Translations under genes and position numbers: made by a program
The notes under the pieces: model-generated
The model's input: the letters and a program-made list of their open reading frames with translations, nothing else
Databases searched by the model: none
What the model was told of the DNA's origin: nothing
Assembly: GCA_012295275.1 (NCBI GenBank)
Contig: CM022667.1
Coordinates: 11,554,538 to 11,618,537, forward strand
Direction of reading: 5' to 3'
Origin: Chrysomallon squamiferum
Taxonomy: Eukaryota; Mollusca; Gastropoda; Neomphalida; Peltospiridae
Length of the DNA stretch: 64,000 bases
In this document: one piece after another, positions 1-12,014 of the stretch
Numbering within the stretch: the stretch's first letter is position 1
Layout: the number at the start of each line of letters is the position of its first letter

Positions 1-1357
1 GAACATTTAGATACACATACACACGACACACGTGTTTTCTGCAGCAATATAGTATATCGAAATAAGAACCATATGTAACAAGAAAAAAAAATAATTAAAG
101 CTTAAACAAAAAAATGGATATCTGTGTTCATAAAATGTATGTACATTTCCACTGCTTTTTTATTATTATTTTGTTTTTAATTATTTACCATCATTTATTC
201 TGATAGAAGAAAATAATTCATATTTAAATTTTTTTTTTTAAAAAATGAACGAAAAAATAAGGTAAATATATCTGTTTCACTTAAAATATATGCTTTTTTT
301 TTTTTTTTTTATTTTTCTATTTCACTAGAAAATATACAGTATAATTTTAAGCAAATTAATTTTAAGTCTTTTTTTTTTTAATTAAATTTATAAATCAATT
401 TATTCATTTTGTTATTCCAGTTTTCCCAAACATTTAAGCCATATAAATACACAGATATGTAATTTTTTATGAGCAAATAAAAAATGAACGAAAAAAAAAA
501 AAATAAAGTAAATAAAAATTGCACATATGTTTGATTTTCATACGGAAATAGATATGATATCTATATATACATGTAATATTTTTATATTTTATTAAATTAT
601 CTTTTGTCCAAATATTTCTTTTTTCTTCAAATTTAATTGTTCCGTTATTCACCGTACAGATATATTTATCTATGTAACAGTGCATATTCAAAGTATTTTG
701 GAATCCCGTTAAAGTTAGTTGCGGATGTTAGCGTTTTCATTTATATATATATGCACTGGCTGGCAATTAAAAATATTAAATCGATTTTATTGGCTTTACA
801 AAATAATTGTTTGTACATTTATTTTGTTCTCAAAAATATCCACCAGGCAGCGGTGTTCCAGAATGTCTGAACTTGTTTACGTATCAACGAAGGTCAATTT
901 AATCTTTACAGAACAATAAGAAGTATGCTGAGCTAGAGACACCCTTCTCTGAATCGTAATTCTGAACTATTAAAGAACAAATTTAGGAAGCTAACGCTAT
1001 TAGATAGTGTGCTTGTCGTAGACTTGCTTCACAAAAGCTTGCTCTGATTAGCACGATCATTGTTTTTCAAAGTTCAAAATAATGCTAATTGTTTAAAATC
1101 GCTCGTATGTTTTGTTATTAACTTTTCCCAATGATTTGCAAGAAGAACGATTCTTTTGAAATAACGATGCGTACGTACCTACGAACATAAAAATATATAT
1201 ATATATGTACACACACACACACAGAACACAGGTATTCGTATTTATTGGTTAAACGAGTGTGTAACTATTACTCAGATAAAAGTATTTTAGATCTTTGAAA
1301 GTATAAATGTCGTTTGCAGATTTTTAATTTCATCTGTATAATTTATTTTACTATATT

Positions 1358-1399
<42 letters not shown>

Positions 1400-1903
1400 G
1401 TTGAAAAGTAACAGCAAGGAAACTAAATGTTCAATGTATGTCCTCGACTTAAAACATGTGAACATAAACAACGCAAGAAACGTAATTAAATTCCTTGTAA
1501 CGTTGTCAGCTAGTTCCGATCAGACTAAACGTAACCCGTATTAAGAGTTTATGATCAACATATATAAATAATAAGTAATATAACAAAGCAAAATTTATTC
1601 TGTGCAGACAGTTTATATACTTTTTTTGTCATAATATCTCTTCAACTTATCATACATACACATATATATATATCCATTCATACTTACATACATATATGCA
1701 CGCACACATATGCACACAACAACAACACTAATAATAACAATCATAATGATGATAATATTATTGTTATCATAGCAACCATGATGATCAATAAATAAATAAA
1801 TAAATAATCTCTGGTCATTAAACTACGTAAATGATGCAAAAATAACTAGTTTATTTTTATTTATTTATTTATTTATTTTTATTATTTATTGTTGTTGTTA
1901 TTG

Positions 1904-1930
<27 letters not shown>
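1..1930. other. AT-rich intergenic DNA, no gene seen
   Basis: Low-complexity AT-rich sequence with homopolymer runs and an (AT)n tract near 1361-1396. Open frames are short and show no domain, splice pattern or paralogue elsewhere in the window. Confidence 0.6.
1452..1538 (+). repeat. Dispersed ~87-bp repeat, copy 1
   Basis: Matches 10034-10120 in the same orientation, sharing blocks such as ACGCAAGAAA and AAACGTAACCCG with scattered substitutions. It is probably a fragment of an old interspersed repeat; the class is not recognised. Confidence 0.5.
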
Positions 1931-1935
<5 letters not shown>

Positions 1936-1939
1936 GTTT

Positions 1940-2030
1940 TTGTATAAGTGAAACTTTTTCAGGTCATAGCGTCAGTTTGAAATCAAAATATTTTAGCTGG
2001 GAGTGAAAACATCAGTTATATTTTATGTTT
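1940..2030 (+). repeat. Conserved 5' flank shared with 55895-55985
   Basis: A block around the shared word ATATTTTAGCTGG recurs upstream of the second four-cysteine gene at 55895-55985 in the same orientation. Because it precedes both genes, it may be promoter or 5'UTR sequence retained from the ancestral duplication. No promoter motif was identified. Confidence 0.4.
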
Positions 2031-3320
2031 TTTTTTTTTTTAAATGATGATATATTTATGCAAACACACACACACACACACACACACAGACACAGAAAGA
2101 GATAAGCACGTATGCGTGTAAAAACAAAATCCATCTTGAATTAATAAACATTTGCAAATGACATTTATGTTCTTCTCATCACGTAACGTGTTTTTGCTGT
2201 GAATAATATTTACCTGTTCGTTTGAATAATTTAAATATCATTGGACTTAACCAAAACAAACCTCTGTTTGAAAAAAGAGAGAGGAACAGTGACTGGTTTT
2301 ACGTGATTTACGCAAATTGCTGGTTTAGTATCTGCTCTTGCTCTCACAGTACTGGTGGTAGTGGAAAAAGAAAATATGGAGTAAGTGTAATAATTTCATC
2401 ATTAATGGAAAAAGCCAGTTTAATTATAACGATTTACGTTACTCTGTCACCGCGATAAAGCTCGGAATATTGATGTTGGTAAATTAAATAGAGAGATAGA
2501 GAGATTTATATATATACATACATACATACATACATACATATTAACATATATAATACATACATTCATATTAACATATATACATTGACGGACAGAGAGACAG
2601 AGGTATTTATATTGCTAAATTTGTATACGTTCATTCAAACAAAAAGAAAAAAAGAAAAAGAAAACACCAATAATTTATATATCTACAGACACACATCAAT
2701 AGAAAGACAGACCGACACACAGACAGATATATAGATAGGTAGATTTATATATGTACATAGATAAAAATCTTGTAATTTTTTCACGCATACTATAGCGAAA
2801 AGAACCTATATTCATTTCAACAGGAGTAACTCTCAAAATCTTATATTACAAAGGATTAAATTATCACTACCGTAATTTCAGAACACGCAGTCACTTCGAA
2901 ACTTTTAATAATTGTTAGTTTGTTGTTTGTTTCGTTGTTTGTTTGTGTTTATTAATCATCTCCTTTAATAATTCATCTCATTTATACAAACTTATGCTTT
3001 GTTATTGTCTTCTATATTCTGTATGCATTGTGTCCATCTCTGACGTCATGAAATCAGATTGTAACAGAGAAACATCTATTTTGTTTCAAATATTATGGTA
3101 TGTGTCATCCTGCTATTGTGAAAAGTTGGATAAAAATATCTCACTGTTGCAGAAAAAAAAAAAAAAAAAAAAAAAAAAAACAACAAAAAACAACAACAAG
3201 AAAAAAAAAAAATATATATCATAATAAATTAAAATAGACAATGATATATTCTGAAATATTTAAAAATAATATTTATTCTTTCTTTATTTGTTTCTCGCTG
3301 TGTTTAGACTCGAGCAAAAC

Positions 3321-3537
3321 ATGCATCGTTTTGTCTACTATGCCGGCTTATTCGCCTATAGTTTCTCTTACGGTCCAAATGAAAAGATCTGTGAAAGGGT
3401 CTATTGCAAAAAGCTAAGACTGTAAGTAGAATGTGTGAAATATATTGCTATTAAATATTTATTTATTTATTTATTTATTTATGTATTAGTGTGTTTGTTT
3501 GTTTAGTTAGTTATTGCAACTTTTGTTATTGTTCATT

Positions 3538-3568
<31 letters not shown>

Positions 3569-3635
3569 GTATTTTAATATTTTTATTTTATTATTGTTGT
3601 TATGTTTACTGTTATCACCATGATGACTAAGGATG

Positions 3636-3679
<44 letters not shown>

Positions 3680-4169
3680 CTTTATTTATCCTAGAGAGGG
3701 TGAAAGATGTCAGCACTTTTGTTCAAGGGTAATCTTCTCCATTACTTATGTCGCTGTTGCTACTATTACTCCTACTACTGCTACTACTACTACTACAACA
3801 ATCGATGCTATTTCCCTCACTACTACTACTGTTAATACTATTATTATTACTGATAGTATTACTATTACCAATACTATTACCTACTGCTGTCATTTCTGCT
3901 ACATCCAATACTAATACTGCTGCTACTACTAATACTACGTCAACTATTACTGTTAACAACGTTACTACTACCACCACTACTACACCATTACTTTTATTGT
4001 TACTAGTACAAACATTGCTACTGCTGCCACACTTGTTTTACCGCTACTAGTACTAGTACTAATGATAATACTATAACAATTTTCAATGATTAAAATCCTA
4101 TTTTTCGTTTTTCAGCTTGTTCCTGCAACAAAAAGTCTGTTGGTATTTATCTAAAATCGTCTTTGGATC

Positions 4170-4203
<34 letters not shown>

Positions 4204-4753
4204 TAGTTTTTTTACTTTACTATTTGAGACACATTTCTATTATTATTTTAATATTTGTTATGAAAACTACCATTACTATTACCTCTACTACTACTACTAC
4301 TACTGTCACTCCGACAACTACTACTGTCATCAGCACCACTATCATTACTATTACTAGGCCACCACCACTACTATTGCAATTGTTGCTGCTATTGCTACTG
4401 CTACCACGACTACCACTATAACTGCTGTCATTATTATGACTTCTGCTACCAATACTATTACTAATAATACTACTGACACCAGTTTCATAACTACTACAAT
4501 TATATAGACAAAAAGACATGATGAGTGTACATAGCTGCGTATTTGAATTATTATTATTATTATTATTACACTATTTTCACTCAAATATATACGTTATAGT
4601 TTGTAATCAGAATATGTACACTTGTATCCGGATTCCAAATTCCAGGAAATAGCGAGGAAAAACGATGACCTATTTAACAGAGTATTTATAGACCGCTTCA
4701 AAAGCCTTACTGAACGCGAAGCAAGGGTCATTTATACATTTATTACTGCCTAA
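3321..4753 (+). CDS. Small secreted four-cysteine peptide, gene A (unrecognised family)
   Basis: Proposed exons are 3321-3421, 3695-3728, 4116-4142 and 4646-4753 (270 nt, 89 residues); junction phases are 2, 0, 0. Exon 1 encodes a short hydrophobic leader (starts MHRFVYYAGLFAYSF) and a Cys pair; exon 2 encodes the second pair, giving C-x4-C-x9-C-x3-C. Exon 3 is a 27-nt micro-exon encoding LVPATKSLL. Exon 4 encodes 35 residues rich in charged and hydrophobic positions, with SLTEREA and ending YTFITA. Donors are GTAAGT, GTAATC and GTATTT; every acceptor ends in AG. The chain is supported by the paralogue at 56196-58150, whose exons 2, 3 and 4 have the same lengths and phases. A polypyrimidine-AG lies just before the ATG, so a 5'UTR intron is likely. 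I do not recognise the family. Secretion is inferred; function is unknown. Confidence 0.6.
3538..4205. repeat. ATC/ATT/ACT trinucleotide tracts in gene A introns
   Basis: (ATC)n near 3538-3566, (ATT)n near 3634-3680, degenerate (ACT)n from 3760 to 4060 and (ATT)n near 4174-4205 fill the introns of the four-cysteine gene. Long open frames here on both strands are single-residue or two-residue runs caused by the repeats. Confidence 0.8.
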
Positions 4754-5068
4754 TTATTTTTAAAATAAAATGTTCAATAGTGATACAACTTTGTTATTAT
4801 TATTATTATTTTTATTTATTTATTTATTTATTTATATATTATGGGAAGGTGGAGTATTATCATGTTTTGTTTGTATATTCGCTCTTTCGTTTACAAGAAC
4901 CGAGATTTAATTGTCCGATTGTTTAGAACCACAATTTTCTGTTGCAACAACAAAATGTGAATCAAGAATAAATAAATAAATAAATAAATAACAACAACAA
5001 CAACAACAACAAACAAACAAGAAATAAACAAGGCACATATACTTTAGAAGAGTTTACTGAAAATAATT

Positions 5069-5176
5069 CTAATTTGTGATTGATGTGTACAGACTTGTAG
5101 CTTCAGTGTCAGACATAGACATTAAACGTTCCTGGAAAATCCTTTTATATATTCTAGGAAACAGTTTCGTCAATTT
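5069..5176 (-). pseudogene. Orphan last exon of a gene-B-type four-cysteine peptide
   Basis: On the minus strand, TTTCCAG is followed by a 108-nt open exon that ends in a stop. It is almost identical to the last exon of gene B at 58043-58150; the predicted peptides differ at one residue (Ile to Thr in MSDIEA). It lies tail-to-tail with gene A. Upstream on the same strand no exon 1 or exon 3 was found and only a decayed exon 2 candidate is visible (6638-6671). I read it as the intact end of an otherwise lost gene, though an unrecognised distant 5' part cannot be excluded. Confidence 0.55.
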
Positions 5177-5316
5177 CTGGAAACCAGATGTACGTAATAA
5201 GCTTGACTATGATAATTATCCATATTTAGATGGAGAAAATTTTAAAAATTAAAAATTTTAAAACTAAAAAAAAAAAATTATAATAATAATAAAAGTAATA
5301 ATGATGAAAATGATGA

Positions 5317-5389
<73 letters not shown>

Positions 5390-5437
5390 TAACAATGATA
5401 ATGATGATAATAATAATAATAATAATAATAATAACTG
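5317..5437. repeat. (AAT)n microsatellite
   Basis: Long run of AAT with interspersed GAT/AAC units, between the tail-to-tail last exons and the AGT-rich spacer. Confidence 0.9.
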
Positions 5438-6637
5438 ACAGACATGTATTTGTGTTAATGCCTGTTTGTATTTGTCATGCTAGTTGTTGCTGAAGTTTTA
5501 ACTGCGGTCCTGGACATACGACTTTAACCAAAATAAACACTTTCATATGATACTTTTTAAATAAGTTTGTAGATAAAATAATTTTTGTTAACATTAGAAG
5601 CCGGACAGTAGAAAAATCAGTAAACACGAATCAGTTTATATTTGAGTGTTTTCCATAGTCATAACATAGGAGTGGTCGAATTAGTAGTAGTAGTAGTAGT
5701 ATATATATAGTAGTAGTAGAAGTAGTAGAAGAAAATAGTTGAAGCAACATTAGAAAGTAGTAGACAAATTAGCAACATATAAATCGTAGTAGTTGCTATA
5801 GTCATAGCAGAAGTCGTGGAATTAAAAATATTAATATAGTAGTAGTACTACAATTATATAGACAAAAACACTGTAGTATATACTTTAAAGATAGTAGTAA
5901 TAGAAGTAGTAGTAGTAGTAAAGTAGGCAGTAGTGATAGTTATAAAAAACAACCTAACAGTAGTAAAAAAAACAGAAAATAGTACAAAAAAAACCCCTTA
6001 CCTATATAGACAGGTGTCACAAAGGTATCTTAAATAAACTAGCAAAAACTAAAAACAACAACAATAAACAAATAAAATAAAAAAAAATAAAATAAACCTA
6101 AATAAAATAAAATTATTCTTAATAATAGGAATAATTAAATAACAACAATAACACAAAAAAAAATAATAATAATAATAAATAAATAAATAAAACTTGTGCT
6201 GTATTCATAACAAAATGTATAGTAGTAGTAGTAGTAGAAGTAGTGGTACTAGTATAGCAGTTGTATAAACAGAAATAACAGTTATGTTGGCTCTGATTGT
6301 TTTATAAGTTGTAGTAGTGTTTGGTTACGTTGGTGATAGTAGAGTTTGTTTTATGGTACTTGTTTGTTTTATATTATAACTAGAGGAAGTTCTGTTTTGT
6401 TTTTTCTCAACAACGCATGTGCGAGCTATACATATATATTTCCTGCACACGTTTCAACGAGGATGTTTGTTTGATCGTAGTAGTAATACCAGTAACGTAA
6501 GAAATGTCAGTAAAAATGATGAAATACGTTGTGGTAATAATTGTAATAGTAGCAGTAGCTGCAATAATTTTGTAGCAAAAAACACCAGGAATAGACGTAG
6601 TTGTAGAAACAGCAGTATTTGTAGTATTGTGTGTACA

Positions 6638-6671
6638 GGATATCTAAAAGTCTCTGTGTTCGTCGTCTTTG
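6638..6671 (-). pseudogene. Possible decayed exon 2 of a gene-B-type four-cysteine peptide
   Basis: On the minus strand, TTTCAG is followed by CAAAGACGACGAA, closely matching the start of gene B exon 2 (CAAAGAAGAAGAA after its acceptor). The two Cys codons are not preserved and a stop falls where the second Cys would be. It sits in the expected orientation upstream of the orphan last exon at 5069-5176. The match is short, so this is tentative. Confidence 0.25.
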
Positions 6672-6952
6672 CTGAAAGAATCCAAAAAATGAACAAGTTA
6701 AATACACGTGTAAACCCTTCTAGAAACATAAAGAGTATCTATCGCTTTTCATGTCATAAGTTAAATATTAATGACTTTTAAGGAAAATAACAAGCACAAA
6801 TGAACTAAAGTAAACTGCAGAATCAATAAGCGAATTCAAAAAAGAAAATACAAAAGGAAATAGCTTAGTAATATTAGTAGTAGCAACAGTACTTATAGTA
6901 ATGGTACTGGTGGTAGTAATATCAAAATAGAAAAGCAAAAGTACAGCCATTA

Positions 6953-7250
6953 CATTAACGTTATTATAAACATTAGTAGTACAGATAACACTAACGTAAT
7001 TACAAACAGTAGTAGTAGGGATAACATTATCGTAATTAGAAACATTAGTAGTACAGATAACACTAACGTAATTACAAACAGTAGTAGTAGGGACAACACT
7101 AACGTAATTACAAACAGTAGTAGTAGGGATAACACTACAGTAGTAGAAAGGGATAATTACGTAGTAGGGATAACATTACGTAATTACAAACAGTAGTAGT
7201 AGGGACAACACTAACGTAATTACAAACAGTAGTAGTAGGGATAGCAGTGA
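6953..7250 (-). repeat. 36-bp minisatellite, short array
   Basis: About eight imperfect copies of a 36-bp unit, the reverse complement of the unit in the long array at 52004-53188. It lies upstream of gene 1 just as the long array lies upstream of gene 10, so both come from one duplicated 5' flank. Several units are truncated or diverged, unlike the homogeneous long array. Confidence 0.8.
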
Positions 7251-7298
7251 ACAATAATAATAACAATAATAAGAATAACAGCAGTAAGAAATAAAAAA

Positions 7299-7353
7299 AT
7301 TCTCAGATTAACTCATCTTTTTTGAGTGAGGCCGATATAAAACATACCTGAAC
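7299..7353 (-). pseudogene. Scrap of a CTLD second-half exon
   Basis: On the minus strand, TTCAG is followed by a stretch reading as FYIGLT, the conserved start of the CTLD second half, and then diverges into the minisatellite. The same composite occurs at 51878-51945 on the opposite strand. It is too short to encode a domain. Confidence 0.45.
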
Positions 7354-8128
7354 ATAACCCTGTACAATAAATAATAATAGCTACAGTAACAGAAATGGTA
7401 TTAATAGAAATTTTAGTTGCAGTAGTAGTAGTGGTAGTAGTAGCTCAAGTAACAACAGAGGTAGTAGCAGAAGTAATAATAGCAGTTGCACTAGCAGTAG
7501 TAATAATTGTAGTAGGAGTATTATTATAGTTGTTGTAGAATTGGATTTAGAGTTTAGCTTTCACATTTTTATGAGCAATAAACACGTGGATAACACGTGT
7601 AAAAAAAAAAACAAGTGTGATATTTGTTCAGATTATCGCGGAGTTCTTATGGATTTAACGAAAAAAAAGATTAATGGTTTCGGCGCATTATGTGTCGCGA
7701 TTTCCCACATATCAGTGTGATGAGGGTTATGTTATTTTAGAATCGATGCTTTCAAAGCCAGCCAGTGATTTTATTATATCACAGATGCAGCACTACACGT
7801 CACAACCTGAAAACCAATCAACATTACAGAAAGTTCTTAATTAAACTTTAATTTTCTGTATAATTTTAATTTTAATTTTTAATAATGGCATGGAAACACT
7901 TTTATTTAATAAATAAATAATTAGATCCAGCGATATCGTAATACATTTGAAAATATTTCATTGATTATTTGTCAGTATATTTTTCACACGTAATAAAAAA
8001 CAAGAAACAACAACATAAATTAAATATGTTGGCCCTCTTTTTCATTCGTTGAAATCGAGGGTTGCGATGCATTACACTGCGTACACCATTTATTTTGTTT
8101 GGTTGAAATTCGTTGAAATTTGGTTGCG

Positions 8129-8238
8129 ATGCATTACGCACCATTTATTTTGTTGGTAGCGTTTTTAATCTGTTCCCGTGGTAACGAGAGGTATGTAATA
8201 ACTGTTTTTACATATTGCTAACTATATCTGAGAATATA

Positions 8239-8320
<82 letters not shown>

Positions 8321-8641
8321 AACAATAATTGTGCAAGATTTAAAAAAATAAAATTATTATTATTATCATCATCATCATCACAGGTGCAACAAGATAACGA
8401 TGTGGATTAAGAATCCTAATTTTGAGAATGTTGAGATAACCAAGGCTCTCATATTTTCTGCTGAAAGAATTGCATCACAAAGGGATTGTGGGATACGATG
8501 CGCACGTAACTCTTCCTGTGTTTGGTTTTCGTACAACGTCTACGGAATTTGTCGTCTGCATTATTTGAGATTTACAAATTCAAGCAGCTATTCAACTTCA
8601 CCTGGCTGGACTCATTTTTACCTGAGTGCAGGTACATATAT

Positions 8642-8687
<46 letters not shown>

Positions 8688-9575
8688 GGAGAGAGCTATT
8701 GAAAATGAATGAATTAATGAATAAATAAATATATTAATAATAATATTAAAATAATAATAATAATAATGATAATAATAACAAGAACAACAATAATAACAGT
8801 AATGATAATTTAAATCAAATAAACACGCATATACAGACGAATAATAAAGATTTTTATTTTTGTTGTTTCTTATACATTTCTAGGATCGCATGACAATATC
8901 TATAATAACACTCCTATAGAAGAATAATACACAAATCTTTTCTAAAATATGTTTCTAGGATCGTAAGCAAATTTCTAGTACCACTTTTGTAACAGAAATC
9001 AGCATTACAATAAGTATTATTCCTAATCATTTTAAAAACTTTTTAGAAATTATTATCCTTTCCTGGCAGGTTCCTGTCCAGTGGAAGATGGGTTTGTTTA
9101 TATGGACAATCTGAATCTATGTTTCAAAGTGTTCAGCGATAAGAAAACATTTGCTGAAGCACGTGTCGCCTGCAGACAGATAGGTTCAAGACTGATTGTA
9201 CTGGACACAGAAGAGAAAAACACAGCTGTTGTTGACTACATCCAGAAAAACATAGGTATGAATTTAAATACTGATATACATTATTTTTCTTGTTCCTACT
9301 ATTATTGTTTTTTTTTCTTAGATTTTAATTATTGCTATTGTCATTATTATTCAGACACAGATAACTATTTGTACATCGGACTGACTGATGAAGTTACAGA
9401 AGACGTGTATGTTTGGGAGAACGGAGTTCAGGCTGAGTTTTTCAACTGGAGAGCTGGTGAACCTAACAATAGTCAGTTGAATGAGGACTGCATTATGTTA
9501 CGTTTTCCGTGGAACACATGGCTTGATGTTGCCTGTTCTCGAAGACAAATGTACATTTGTGAGAAACCAATGTGA
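8129..9575 (+). CDS. Secreted PAN/apple + C-type lectin protein, subtype A (gene 1)
   Basis: Exons 8129-8190, 8384-8631, 9070-9255 and 9355-9575 (717 nt, 238 residues); introns are phase 2, 1, 1 with GT-AG ends. Exon 1 encodes a signal peptide (MHYAPFILLVAFLICS). Exon 2 encodes a PAN/apple-like module with five Cys and a terminal PGWTHFYLSAG. Exons 3 and 4 form a long-form CTLD with six Cys, a YIGL core in place of the usual WIGL, EPN (mannose-type Ca2+ site in this family) and WLD at the WND position. Carbohydrate binding outside the cell is inferred from family knowledge. A polyadenylation signal AATAAA occurs at about 9753. A partial repeat of the exon 1 start (ATGCATTAC) lies about 60 bp upstream near 8067. 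Gene 10 is its inverted paralogue with an almost identical signal exon. Confidence 0.88.
8240..8320. repeat. (AAT)n/(GAT)n microsatellite in intron 1 of gene 1
   Basis: A TAA run followed by a GAT run, ending about 60 bp before the PAN exon acceptor. Comparable trinucleotide runs occupy intron 1 of the other subtype A genes. Confidence 0.9.
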
Positions 9576-10487
9576 TTTTGTGTACTGTCAGAAATCAGTG
9601 TGATACTCTGTATCGCTAAACCTCGCAGTAGTCCTAGAGTTTTGAAACGACACAGATTAAGGCTATGTTCACACTGTATCACAGTCACACAGTGACTATT
9701 ACTGAAAACAACTCTGTAACAAAATCGGTTAATTCATTTTTTCATTTATCTGTAATAAATCAGTAATTTATAAATTCATCAATGATGATTATTGTGTTAA
9801 TCCCGATGGTTATGTTGAGGTTGATTAAATCGAAATAGTTGTCAAATGTTTCCTCTCATCTTTGTGATTAAATTGAAACAGTTGTCTAAAACAGAGTTAC
9901 TCATTCTTTCATCATAATGTTTCCTCTCATCTTTGTCAAGAGCATTTCATGAATTAATCATTCAGAGCAGGAATAGCTGCGGTTCAAAAGCAACAATTAA
10001 TTGATTGAATTTTCAGTGCTTGTGCTCTACTAAAAGCATGTCAACAGAGAGAACGCAAGAAATGTAACTAAACTCCTTGCAAAGCAGTCAGTTAGTTCTG
10101 ATCAGTGTAAACGTAACCCGGCCTTCAGAAGGGAATATTCTGAACATGATTCCATCAATTTATAATTAAACCAAACATTTAATCAATGAAGGTTACTCAG
10201 AGATAAAATAAATCGTTCATTACAAAAGATACACATCAAATGGCTATAAACAAGATTACAGTTAACAAATGGGAACTTATTGTATAACAAAAGTAGAAAG
10301 TAGATATGGTAACCTTAGCAAAAAAGCAATAAATCGAAACATAATGAATGAAATAAAGAAACAGAAACCCAACAAAAACAAACATCCCCGGAAAAAAGCA
10401 AAAAAACAAAACAAAAGAAAAAAATACAAAAGTACAACAAGAAAAAAAATAATGATTGAAAAAAAGAGAGACAAAAAAAAAAAAATG

Positions 10488-10579
<92 letters not shown>

Positions 10580-11831
10580 AAAATTAAATAAATAAAACAA
10601 ACAATCAAACAAACAAAACAACAAAACAAAAAACAAGGGCAGTAAAATAAAAATTCTACTAGAAATGTTCTCAGAAGTTATCGCGTCGATTTCCCGGATA
10701 AAAAAGTGAAACGTCTTTTAACGAATTGTTCTTTTACAACAATTACAAGAACAACAACGACCACAACAGCAATTACTGCTACTACCAATAGTAATAGTAC
10801 TACAACTAATAATCGCTATTTAAAGGAAACATTACATTTTCTCGTAAAAGAATTAAAGTATATACGAAAGAAAAATATCCCGTTTTAGATGATTGACAAT
10901 AACGGCGACAACATGAACAAATTGCATTTATTGATTTCCAGCAGGGAATATGTATGTTATCAAAAGTATTTATTTATTTAAGCAGGCATACGATTAAATT
11001 TCAGAATTCTCACGGGTACGAAAACACAACAACAACGACAACTGCAACAATAACAACAAACATTACTTGATTAAACTAAAATAAATAATGCAGAAACAAC
11101 AAACACGAAAAGAAAAGAAAACAGAGAGAGAGAAAAAAGTAAAACAGAAGAATATTAACTAAAAATGAAACTGCTCAAAAATGAAATTAAAAAATACAAT
11201 AAATAAAAATAATAGAATCACATATGACAAATCTGACAGGTATGAAGCCAAATATCGGTTTACATTGCTGCATTGATTTTGTATATATTTACACTTCTTT
11301 CTGCATGATTAAAAACTAAATTTTAAACATGAACATTAAATGATTTGTCCTGTTTTTTATTAAAATATTTGTAATAACAGTACCATACACCAAGTAATAA
11401 AAATAAATTTAGTATCAAAATTAATAAACGTACTAGTCATAATTGTCAGGATCGTCACAATGAAGCGGTTTCTATTGCTTTTGTTGTCCATAATGTTGAT
11501 GTCGTTATAGTCGATGTCCTTTTGCTGTCGAGGTGATCGGTTTATTGATTTTAGGTAGAATCAGGTACGAATACAGTTATCAAAAATTAAACAAATGTGT
11601 TTGCAGTATAAAGCAATTCTATAGACACTATTCATGTCGTTATTTGTTTTATTTTTTCAATTCTTTCAGTTTAATTCCCTGGTTTTGTTAAATTTAGTTT
11701 CTAAACGTTATTGGTTTTTTAGCTGCTGTTAGAACTCATATTTAATACTCATTACTGGACTGAATTTCACGGAGAGACGTTTGTTAAATTAAGTGAAGTG
11801 ACAGTTGTAAGTAATTAAACTAACAGCTAAG
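9576..11831. other. A-to-B spacer between genes 1 and 2
   Basis: No gene seen. It contains a second copy of the ~87-bp repeat (10034-10120) and an (AAT)/(ATT) microsatellite near 10491-10578. The spacer has an inverted counterpart on the - strand between 37558 and 39264, showing that the A-then-B order was duplicated as a unit. Confidence 0.7.
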
Positions 11832-11917
11832 ATGAAAACCTTTCTCTACAGAGGAATCTGGGTTTTGTTTCTACTCGTGCGTTCTAAAACTGAAGACAGG
11901 TATGTATCAATGTGCTA

Positions 11918-12014
<97 letters not shown>

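Noticed and set aside
2222-2458. 78-codon frame with a non-repetitive composition
   Set aside because: No domain recognised and no preserved counterpart in the homologous region near 56 kb; could be 5'UTR but cannot be supported.
6419-6781. 120-codon frame rich in Asn and Ser
   Set aside because: Lies in AGT-rich degenerate repeat with an equally open opposite strand; no paralogue at the corresponding place near 57 kb.
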